This document shows positions 16,985 to 24,119 of a DNA stretch of 53,200 nt, piece by piece. The translations under genes and the position numbers were made by a program. How positions within the stretch are numbered: position 1 is the first letter of the stretch; the number at the start of each line of letters is the position of its first letter. Location of the stretch: contig CADBRH010000052.1 in assembly GCA_902797035.1 (NCBI GenBank), positions 1 to 53,200 of the forward strand, in the 5' to 3' direction. The DNA comes from an uncultured Bacteroidia bacterium. Lineage in GTDB: Bacteria > Bacteroidota > Bacteroidia > Bacteroidales > UBA932. The notes beneath the pieces were generated by a model, which ran no database searches, was not told where the DNA came from, and was given only the letters and a program-made list of their open reading frames with translations.

Positions 16985-19900
16985 TTAGAAGTTGATGTTG
17001 AAGCCGAGCATCACATTCTTGGTGATCGGGTAGCCGATCGGGTCATCCATCTCAGGATCGAGGTGGTTGGAGAATGTGTTGTTGCAAATATAGAAGAGGT
17101 TCTGGCCGGAAACGTAAACGCGCAGCCCCTTCACGCCGACATTGCCGAAGAGCTTGGCGGGCAGGTTGTAGCCCAGCTCGACGTTCTTCAAACGGAGCAA
17201 GCTCCTGCTCTGGATGAAGAAGTCATTGGAGCGGTGGCTGGTGGAAGCCTCGGTGGCGAGGGCGGGATAAGTGATCTTCTCGCCGGCCTTCCAGCGCTCC
17301 TCAGTCCAAGCGTGCTTGTGATAGTCGTAGAAGTTACCCTGGTAAATGAACTCCTTGACGTTCTGGGCGATTCCATTGTAGTTCCTGGAATAGCGCCCCA
17401 GACCGGAGAACAGGATGTTGAAGTCAAAATTCTTCAGATTGAGACCGAGGTTGATACCGTAGGTCAGACCAGGGATTGAGGTGGAGTATCCGATCGGGGA
17501 GACATCCTTGTCGTCGATGACACCGTCGCCGGTGACATCCTTGTACACGAAGTCACCGACCCTGGGGACACCGGAGCCGTACTTGGTGTGGGCGAGGAAC
17601 GAGTTGATCTCCTCCTGGGATGTGAAGTAACCCTTGCCGGGGGAATCCCAGTCGATGAGATAACCCCAGGCCTGGCCGATGCGGAAGCCCTCGGTGGTAT
17701 AGCGGTAGGCGTAGTCCTCACCCTTCTGGACCTCGTCGATCTCTATGACCTTGTTGTCGTTGAAGCCGAGGTTACCGCTGAGGTTGAAGGCGAAGCCGTT
17801 TTTGAAGTCATGGCTGTACTTGAGCTCGACCTCGAAACCGTGGTTCTCGACAACTCCCATGTTGACCTTAGGGATGTTGGAAAGAGGAAGACCCTGGAAT
17901 GAAGGGATAGTCTTGCGTTCGATAAGGATCTGGTCGCGGTTCTCGGTGAAGTAGTCGAAGTTGACCCTTAAGTCCTCGAAGAGACCGATCTCGATACCGA
18001 GGTTCATCTTCCTCGCGAGCTCCCACTTGAGCTCCTTGTTACCAAGCAGGCCCTCGGAGATCGTTCTGCCGCCGAGACCGGCGACGTCACGGTCAGTGTT
18101 GCCTCCGACGGAGATGTTGTCCTGATAAAGGAAGCGGTTGCCGCCCATGGAGTCGTTACCGACAAGCCCGTATGAGGCGCGCAGCTTCAACCATGTCAGG
18201 AAGTTGCTGTCTTTCAGGAAGGATTCGTTCGAGACGATCCAACCGAGGGAGGCCGACGGGAAGAAACCGAAGCGGTTGGCCGGGGCGAACTGCTCGGATC
18301 CGTTGTAACCCATGTTGACCTCGGCGAGGTAGCGGTCGTCGTAGCCGTAGGTGATACGGGCGGCGGTACCGATAAGGTTGTAAGGTATGGCGGCGCCTGA
18401 GGTCTCCCAGTAACGGCGGTAGCCGGTCACCATGGCGCCCACGTCGTGCTTTCCGAACTTGCGGGCGTAGTTGAGGGAGGCCTGGCCGTAAATCACGTAG
18501 TTGGAGTTACGGGAATGGGCGAGAGTCAGAGGCGAGGGGTTCTGCGAGTGGAGACCGTAGCTCATCGTGTCGTTCGCGTAATCCACGTACGGGAGATAGA
18601 GCTGGAGTAGGCGGTTCCCCTGCAGCACACCGATGTTGTAAGTATCGTATGAGACCGAGCCGTTGATCGAGAGCCCCTTTGTGATGAGGGAGCTCAAGTC
18701 GTAGTTCACCGCCAAATTGGAGTTAAGGTTCTTCTTGGTGTCCGTCTGGAATCCCTTGAAGTTGATACACTCGTATGCGGTACGGTCGATCCAGTTGTAC
18801 ATGACAGGCTCTCCCACTGGGATACCGTCCTTCTCGGCAAACTCGGCGATGGTGACAGGCCCGACGAAAATCGGGGCGATACATGTGGCCTGATAAATAA
18901 GGTCACGCATCATCCAGTTCTCGTCGCCTCCGTAAAGGCTGGAGGTAGGCATGTTGATGTCCTCGGAATAGGAGGCGAGGTTCAGCGAGACCGTCAAGTC
19001 CCTGGTGAGATGGAAGTCAAGGTTGGAACGGAGACTGAAGCGGTTCATGTAAGCCTGCGGATTGTAACCCAGCTGCTCCTTGGGGAGGGTCTTGAGGTTA
19101 CCGTCCTGGTGGATGTAACCGAGGCTGAGGAAGTAGTTCACCATGTCAGTACCGCCAGTGATGTTAGCGTTGAAACGGGACTGGGGGGTAAACTGCTTGA
19201 ATGACATCCTGTAGTAGTCGTTGTCGCAATAAAGATACTCGCGCATTGTCTTGAGCTCCTGGTAGTTCGGCTCGTTCCCAGAGAGTCCGAAGAGAGGGTT
19301 CTTGAACTTGGCGATGACCTCGTCGCTGTAAGGGACAGCCTTGCCGTCGTTGCGGAAAGCCTCATTGCGCATCTCGAGAAACTCCCAAGAGTGGAGCCGG
19401 TCTGGCTGCACGGTGAAACTCGACATCGACTGGTCGAAGGTGATATTCAGGTTCGGCTTGCCCTTCTGGCCGCGGCGTGTCTGGATAAGGATCACACCGT
19501 TGGCGCCGCGCACACCGTAAAGTCCGGTGGCGGAGGCGTCCTTCAGGACAGAGATGCTCTCGACCTCATTCATGTCAAGCGCGCGGATACCGTCGGAACG
19601 CTCCACACCATCGACGAGAATCAGAGGGCTCTTGCCGTTGGTGGTGGCGGCTCCACGAAGGAACATGGTGGCGCCGTCACGTCCGGGCTGGCCACCGCTG
19701 CTCTGCATGGAGGTGAGACCTGTGACACGTCCGGCGAGAGCGTTGTCAAGACGGGTCGTGGTGGTCTTTCGCAGATCTGTCGTGGAGACAGTCGCGATGG
19801 CGCCGGTCACCGTGGCTTTCTTCTGCTGGCCGAAAGCGACAACGACCGTCTCCTCAAGCATCTCGGTGTCCGGAACCAGCTTGACCGAGAAGTTGTTTCT

Positions 19901-20212
19901 GGTGCCGACCTCGATCCTCTGCGTCGTGTAACCGATGCAGGAGACAACGAGGGTGGCGTTGGCAGGGACGTTCGTCAAAACGAAGGTACCGGCGTCGGTA
20001 GTCATCGTGCCGTTCACCGTACCATCGACCATGACGGTCACCCCAGGCATTGGAAGGTTGTTCTCATCGACTACCGTACCGGTAATCTCCCTCCCCCGCT
20101 GGGCGCTGGACGGTGTCCAGAGACCCGCGCAAAGCAGGAGGCAAACAACCGCGACAGCCGCCCTCGCACACGGGAGCAGAGTCGCAGAAAGGTTTTTACC
20201 GTGTATTTTCAT
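16985..20212 (-). CDS. SusC/RagA-type TonB-dependent transporter (first pair, first gene of PUL)
   Basis: A 1075-residue TonB-dependent outer-membrane transporter. The N-terminal signal peptide ends near SSA-QRG. A carboxypeptidase D-like domain follows (ITGTVVDENNLPMPGV), then a canonical TonB-box-like LEETVVVAFGQQKKATVTGAI. The plug is at about 140-260 (LVDGVERSDG, VESISVLKDASATGLYGVRGANG), and the barrel ends in LGFNINF. It is the promoter-proximal gene of the PUL: 93 bp of leader separate its ATG from a candidate -7 box. The next gene starts 1-13 bp after its stop. It is predicted to import oligosaccharides captured by the adjacent SusD. Confidence 0.95.
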   Translation of the reverse strand: MKIHGKNLSATLLPCARAAVAVVCLLLCAGLWTPSSAQRGREITGTVVDENNLPMPGVTVMVDGTVNGTMTTDAGTFVLTNVPANATLVVSCIGYTTQRIEVGTRNNFSVKLVPDTEMLEETVVVAFGQQKKATVTGAIATVSTTDLRKTTTTRLDNALAGRVTGLTSMQSSGGQPGRDGATMFLRGAATTNGKSPLILVDGVERSDGIRALDMNEVESISVLKDASATGLYGVRGANGVILIQTRRGQKGKPNLNITFDQSMSSFTVQPDRLHSWEFLEMRNEAFRNDGKAVPYSDEVIAKFKNPLFGLSGNEPNYQELKTMREYLYCDNDYYRMSFKQFTPQSRFNANITGGTDMVNYFLSLGYIHQDGNLKTLPKEQLGYNPQAYMNRFSLRSNLDFHLTRDLTVSLNLASYSEDINMPTSSLYGGDENWMMRDLIYQATCIAPIFVGPVTIAEFAEKDGIPVGEPVMYNWIDRTAYECINFKGFQTDTKKNLNSNLAVNYDLSSLITKGLSINGSVSYDTYNIGVLQGNRLLQLYLPYVDYANDTMSYGLHSQNPSPLTLAHSRNSNYVIYGQASLNYARKFGKHDVGAMVTGYRRYWETSGAAIPYNLIGTAARITYGYDDRYLAEVNMGYNGSEQFAPANRFGFFPSASLGWIVSNESFLKDSNFLTWLKLRASYGLVGNDSMGGNRFLYQDNISVGGNTDRDVAGLGGRTISEGLLGNKELKWELARKMNLGIEIGLFEDLRVNFDYFTENRDQILIERKTIPSFQGLPLSNIPKVNMGVVENHGFEVELKYSHDFKNGFAFNLSGNLGFNDNKVIEIDEVQKGEDYAYRYTTEGFRIGQAWGYLIDWDSPGKGYFTSQEEINSFLAHTKYGSGVPRVGDFVYKDVTGDGVIDDKDVSPIGYSTSIPGLTYGINLGLNLKNFDFNILFSGLGRYSRNYNGIAQNVKEFIYQGNFYDYHKHAWTEERWKAGEKITYPALATEASTSHRSNDFFIQSRSLLRLKNVELGYNLPAKLFGNVGVKGLRVYVSGQNLFYICNNTFSNHLDPEMDDPIGYPITKNVMLGFNINF

Positions 20213-20311
20213 ACAGTGATAGATTAAAAAAACAAATAGTCGTGTTAATGTGGTTCAGTTTTTTCAGGCTTGTGTTATCATATGTTCGGTTAGTATGGAC
20301 AAAACCTTTTA

Positions 20312-20319
20312 CAAAAATA
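20312..20319 (-). promoter_or_regulatory. Candidate -7 box of the PUL promoter
   Basis: The minus strand reads TATTTTTG, a full match to TAnnTTTG. No good -33 TTTG is found at 19-21 bp. Instead the conserved 20-bp motif at 20344-20363 begins where a -33 box would end, consistent with activation by a bound regulator. The leader to the susC ATG is 90-100 nt. Confidence 0.5.
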
Positions 20320-20343
20320 GATTTTTATACTATATGAAGACTA

Positions 20344-20363
20344 AAGAATCTGATATTCCGACT
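20344..20363. promoter_or_regulatory. Candidate operator between the PUL and its AraC regulator
   Basis: The minus strand reads AGTCGGAATATCAGATTCTT and matches 17 of 20 bases with the site upstream of rhaB at 2439-2458. It lies 24 bp upstream of the susC -7 box and 26 bp upstream of the plus-strand -7-like TATATTCG of the araC-type gene. It could therefore serve both divergent promoters. The whole intergenic region is 20213-20424 (212 bp), AT-rich, with no other gene seen in it. Confidence 0.5.
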
Positions 20364-20389
20364 CGAGTTTTTGATTACGTTTTTTTTAA

Positions 20390-20397
20390 TATATTCG
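20390..20397 (+). promoter_or_regulatory. Candidate -7 box of the AraC-type regulator gene
   Basis: TATATTCG is one mismatch from TAnnTTTG and lies 27 bp before the ATG at 20425. A TTTG at 20370-20373 is only 16 bp upstream, shorter than the usual 19-21 bp, so the -33 assignment is weak. Confidence 0.35.
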
Positions 20398-20424
20398 CGT
20401 TGGATTGAGTAATTATATAGTATC

Positions 20425-21321
20425 ATGGAGGATGTACATCTGAAATATTTGGCGGTTAACCTTTCAGACCTCCAATGGGGAGCGGCGGTCAATTCCGTGG
20501 GGCAGCAGCGGATCGCCCCCGGCATGAGCTATCCTCCGAGGAACCATCCCTCCAGATACATATTCAACGTGGAGAGCGGACGTGTATTACATGAGTATCA
20601 ACTGATTTACATCACCGAGGGCCGCGGGAAATTCAGCAGCGAGACTCTCGGGAGGAACCGGGCGATACCCGTCTCGAGCGGGATGATGTTCCTCTTGTTC
20701 CCGGGTGAGTGGCACTCATACCACCCTGATCCTCAGACCGGTTGGAAAGAGTATTGGATCGGATTCAACGGCGAGTTCGTCAACAACTTGGCGGATAACA
20801 AGTTCCTCTCCAAGGAAAGACCATTTTTCAGGGTTAATATCCGGGAGGACATAGTGTCCCTGTACAACGAGGCGATCTCCGTCGCCGTCACCCAGGAGTC
20901 CGGCTTCCAGCAGCTTTTGGCCGGCATCGTGGCCCGTCTCCTGAGCCTGGCGTTTTTCTATGACAGGAACTACCAGTACCAGAAGTCCGACACCGCGAAC
21001 AAGATCGGGCAGGCCAAGGTGATGATAAACGAGAGCTACCAGGACATAACTCCGGAGGAGATAGCTGCCAAACTATGCCTCAGCTACTCGACTTTCCGCA
21101 AGACTTTCAAGGAATACACCGGCTTCTCCCCGGCCCGCTACATCAACGAGGTCAGGATGAGCAAGGCCAAGGAACTGCTCACCAACACGTCTTTGAGCAT
21201 AAAAGAAGTGGCCTATCATGTCGGGTATAACAACCACGACTACTTCTTCACGGCGTTCCGCAACATGACAGGCCGCACTCCGGCCGATTACAGGTCAATG
21301 ACACAAGGGGCAGGGATCTAG
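20425..21321 (+). CDS. AraC family transcriptional regulator (candidate PUL/rhamnose regulator)
   Basis: A 298-residue AraC/XylS-type regulator. The N-terminal half (about 20-165) looks like a cupin-type effector-binding domain, with HEYQLIYITEGRGKF and FPGEWHSYHPDP as sheet-and-His motifs. The C-terminal 100 residues hold two helix-turn-helix units: ITPEEIAAKLCLSYSTFRKTF and LSIKEVAYHVGYNNHDYFFTAF, followed by the GRTPADYR signature. It is divergent from the PUL and shares a 212-bp intergenic region that contains the 20-bp motif also found before rhaB. It has no sensor kinase or periplasmic part, so unlike hybrid two-component PUL regulators it should sense a cytoplasmic sugar. L-rhamnose or L-rhamnulose is the natural guess, by analogy with RhaR/RhaS. 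Its stop codon abuts that of the convergent next gene. Confidence 0.88.
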   Translation: MEDVHLKYLAVNLSDLQWGAAVNSVGQQRIAPGMSYPPRNHPSRYIFNVESGRVLHEYQLIYITEGRGKFSSETLGRNRAIPVSSGMMFLLFPGEWHSYHPDPQTGWKEYWIGFNGEFVNNLADNKFLSKERPFFRVNIREDIVSLYNEAISVAVTQESGFQQLLAGIVARLLSLAFFYDRNYQYQKSDTANKIGQAKVMINESYQDITPEEIAAKLCLSYSTFRKTFKEYTGFSPARYINEVRMSKAKELLTNTSLSIKEVAYHVGYNNHDYFFTAFRNMTGRTPADYRSMTQGAGI

Positions 21322-23070
21322 CTACCTCTTCCCGAAGAGCAGTCCCATATCCCTCTCGAGTCCCCGGGCGGCCACGTCCTCGGGGATGAATCTCCATCGG
21401 CCGATTCCGGCCTTCTCCCCTATCGACGAGGGGTCGATCACTTGGTTCTCTTTCAGATACTCGTAAAGAATCTCCCTGAATTCAGGGTAGGTGGCGACTA
21501 TTCTCTCGTCAATCTTCCCCGTGTCCACGCCGGCCTCACTCATCAGCCCTCCCCCACCGCTGGCGCGGTACGAGGTCATGGCCACGTTGTACGTCTCCGC
21601 CTCATCGAACGGCCCGCCGTCGGCGAAAGACTCGATGACGACTCTCTCCCCGCGGGGTTTAGTCAGGTCCACGGTGTAAAGCAGCCCACCGGCTGAATCG
21701 AAATTATAGGACCTGCCCGAGAAAGACCATGAGCGGGAGCCGGTCCTGGGGTCGTCCCTCGGGATTATCTTCAAGACATGGCCGTCCGCCCCCGAGACCG
21801 TGTTGACCCAACCGTCATATGAGGCCTCCAGATAGTCCTTTATCTCCTTGCCGGTCATTTTGACGACATATATCTGATTCTCGAAAGGATAGATCGTGAA
21901 CAGGTCGTTGTAGATGATGTCACCGGCCTTCACGGTACCGTTGAAGGTGAGCGGGGCGGCGAAAGAGACCCGTGCCGGAGGTCTGGACAGCGAAAGGGCG
22001 TGGATAAGGTCGAGATAGCCGCACATACCCTTATAGGCGTCCCTGGTGACAAGATCCTCCTTCAACTCTCCCACTTTCCTTACGCTGAAAGCCTTCACAG
22101 CCGCGAAATCCTTGTGGAACTCCTTGGCCATCAATGTGTCTATCTTTCTGGCGTCGACAGGGATCAACGCCGCCGAGAGGCTTTTGCCGACAATCTCGCC
22201 ACCTTCGACGGAAAACTCTATCTTTCCTTTCCCGACATACCTGCAGTGGCTGCCGGAATTGATCAGGCAAATGGTGTCTTCCTGTATCACCCTTGGCCTG
22301 TGATCATGGGAGCAGACCAGGAAATCCACGCCTCTGAGGCTTTTCATGAGATCCAGCCCCTGGCTCTCGAGCTGGGATCCGTCTCCGGTACCGGTCCCTG
22401 AGTGGACCGCCACTATGACGACATGAGGTCTCTCCTTGGCTATGACCTTGTCTACATCACTCTGGACCAAGGGAATAAGACTCTCGAACCTCATCCCGCT
22501 CCAAAGCCTCTCGGAGAGCCAGCCGGCTATGTTGGCGTTGTCATAGCCGAGGACGGCGATCCTTAGTCCGTCCCGCTTGAGGATGGTCTTTGTCTGAAAA
22601 TACGGCTTCCCGTCGTCGTTCCGGATAGCGTTCCCGGCGAGCAAGGGAATCCCGATGGCCTTGAAATCCCTGTCCAGACGGTCATAGACCGGATGGCCGG
22701 CCTCGATGTCATGGTTGCCGAGGACAACCGCGTCATAACCCATATAATCCGCCATCCTTGGATAGATATGAGGAGTTATAGTGTCAACATAATTGAAATA
22801 ATACGCGGCGTTGTCGCCCTGGACTATGTCCCCGGCGTCCACAAGGATGACATTCCCCGCGCCGTCCGACGCCCGGACGCTGTCCACAACATGCTTGACC
22901 CCGTAAAGGGATTTCTTGACATTTCCCCCGACATATGTGGAGTCGAAGTAAGTCCCGTGGATGTCGTTGGTTGTGAGCAGGGTAATCGAATATGTCCCGT
23001 CCTTAGGCCCGAAGCAGGACGCGGCGGCGAGGCATGCCGCCAGAGAGGCCGCGAGAGTTTTGACATTCAT
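21322..23070 (-). CDS. 5'-nucleotidase/metallophosphoesterase family lipoprotein
   Basis: A 582-residue UshA-like protein. The signal peptide has a lipobox (AAASC, Cys19). The N-terminal metallophosphatase domain shows LTTNDIHG (residues 32-38), DAGDIVQGD (78-86), GNHDIEAGHPVYD (118-130), and a CSHDHRPR motif where most relatives have GHxH. The C-terminal 5'-nucleotidase domain, from about 340, contains GDIIYNDLFTIYPFENQIYVV and a GGGGLMSEAG loop. It probably hydrolyses nucleotides or nucleotide-sugar-type phosphate esters in the periplasm for nucleoside and phosphate scavenging. It lies tail-to-tail with the AraC gene with no spacer, and is divergent from the GSCFA gene. Confidence 0.88.
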   Translation of the reverse strand: MNVKTLAASLAACLAAASCFGPKDGTYSITLLTTNDIHGTYFDSTYVGGNVKKSLYGVKHVVDSVRASDGAGNVILVDAGDIVQGDNAAYYFNYVDTITPHIYPRMADYMGYDAVVLGNHDIEAGHPVYDRLDRDFKAIGIPLLAGNAIRNDDGKPYFQTKTILKRDGLRIAVLGYDNANIAGWLSERLWSGMRFESLIPLVQSDVDKVIAKERPHVVIVAVHSGTGTGDGSQLESQGLDLMKSLRGVDFLVCSHDHRPRVIQEDTICLINSGSHCRYVGKGKIEFSVEGGEIVGKSLSAALIPVDARKIDTLMAKEFHKDFAAVKAFSVRKVGELKEDLVTRDAYKGMCGYLDLIHALSLSRPPARVSFAAPLTFNGTVKAGDIIYNDLFTIYPFENQIYVVKMTGKEIKDYLEASYDGWVNTVSGADGHVLKIIPRDDPRTGSRSWSFSGRSYNFDSAGGLLYTVDLTKPRGERVVIESFADGGPFDEAETYNVAMTSYRASGGGGLMSEAGVDTGKIDERIVATYPEFREILYEYLKENQVIDPSSIGEKAGIGRWRFIPEDVAARGLERDMGLLFGKR

Positions 23071-23130
23071 AGTGATCGCATATGTTTCTGGAACGGGCTA
23101 ATTTAATAATTATTTCTTAATTTAGCGGAT

Positions 23131-24006
23131 ATGGAAGAATTAAGATTACAGACCCCCGTGCAGGCGGGGAAAAGCCGCGTCAAGCTCTCCATTCACGACA
23201 AGACGGTCATTCTGGGAAGTTGCTTCGCGGACAATATCGGGGAGAGGATGAAGGCTCTGGGGCTCGATGTTCTAGTCAATCCTTTCGGGACATTGTACAA
23301 TCCGGTGTCGATATGCAATTCCGTGGCCAGGCTGTCCTCGGGCGCGCCTTTCACCGGGAAAGACCGCGTCCAGATGGGCGCTGGCGCCGGGCTCGTGTGC
23401 TCTTTCAGCCACAGCACGTCTTTCGCCAGACCTACAGGTGAGGAGTTCCTCGCCAACGCCAACGACTCTCTCCTGAAAGCCTCAGAGGCGTGGAAAACCT
23501 CATCGAAGGTGATCATTACCCTCGGGACCGCCTGGTGCTTCGAGTTCGTCAAGACCGGGGAGGTCGTGTCGAACTGCCTTAAGATCGACCCCAAAGAGTT
23601 CAGGAGGAGGCGCCTTGACGCCGGGGAAGTTTCCTCCCTGCTCAAGAATATGGTCCGGCGCTTCCCGGACAAGGATTTCATATTCACAGTCTCCCCTATC
23701 AGGCATCTTAAGGACGGGGCACACGGCAACCAGTTGAGCAAGGCGACGCTTTTGATGGCGACGGACAGCGTCATCGACGCTTTCCCCGGACGGACGGATT
23801 ATTTCCCCGCCTATGAGATCGTGATGGACGAGCTGAGGGACTACAGGTTCTACGCCCCCGACATGATCCACGTCTCCGCCCAGGCGGCGGACCACATTTG
23901 GTCAAGATTCGCGGACTGGGCGATTCCCGAATCGGAGGCTCAGGAATTGGAGGAGCGGAGGAGGAAACTGGCGGCGTCGGCCCATCGTCCGCTATTTGGC
24001 TTTTAA
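23131..24006 (+). CDS. GSCFA domain-containing protein
   Basis: A 291-residue protein with the name-giving motif: ILGSCFADNIGERM at residues 27-40. A conserved TLGTAWCFEF and FTVSPIRHLKDG follow in the middle, then a C-terminal YFPAYEIVMDELRDYRFYAPDMIHVS segment. The GSCFA family is common in Bacteroidota. Its layout (G-S near the N-terminus, D-x-x-H near the C-terminus) suggests an SGNH/GDSL-like hydrolase fold, although the biochemical role is not established. There is no signal peptide, so it should be cytoplasmic. It is divergent from the 5'-nucleotidase gene across 60 bp and has no obvious functional partner. Confidence 0.9.
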   Translation: MEELRLQTPVQAGKSRVKLSIHDKTVILGSCFADNIGERMKALGLDVLVNPFGTLYNPVSICNSVARLSSGAPFTGKDRVQMGAGAGLVCSFSHSTSFARPTGEEFLANANDSLLKASEAWKTSSKVIITLGTAWCFEFVKTGEVVSNCLKIDPKEFRRRRLDAGEVSSLLKNMVRRFPDKDFIFTVSPIRHLKDGAHGNQLSKATLLMATDSVIDAFPGRTDYFPAYEIVMDELRDYRFYAPDMIHVSAQAADHIWSRFADWAIPESEAQELEERRRKLAASAHRPLFGF

Positions 24007-24023
24007 TATTAATGAGTGTTTTT

Positions 24024-24054
24024 TTTGGTTTTTGGCCAAAAATATCTAATTTTG
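24024..24054 (+). promoter_or_regulatory. Promoter of the orphan susCD pair
   Basis: TTTG (24024-24027), exactly 19 bp, then TAATTTTG (24047-24054). Both boxes match the Bacteroidota housekeeping sigma consensus. It lies 66 bp upstream of the ATG, giving a leader of about 60 nt. It is one of the best promoter matches in the window. Confidence 0.75.
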
Positions 24055-24119
24055 ATAGTCAAAAGACACAAACCACATAAAACGACTAACCATAACTTTT
24101 ATCACAAACCTTTATTTTC

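Noticed and set aside
24007-24119. Looked for a copy of the 20-bp operator motif before the orphan susC
   Set aside because: No match was found; the region has a consensus promoter but no site resembling the PUL/rhaB motif.
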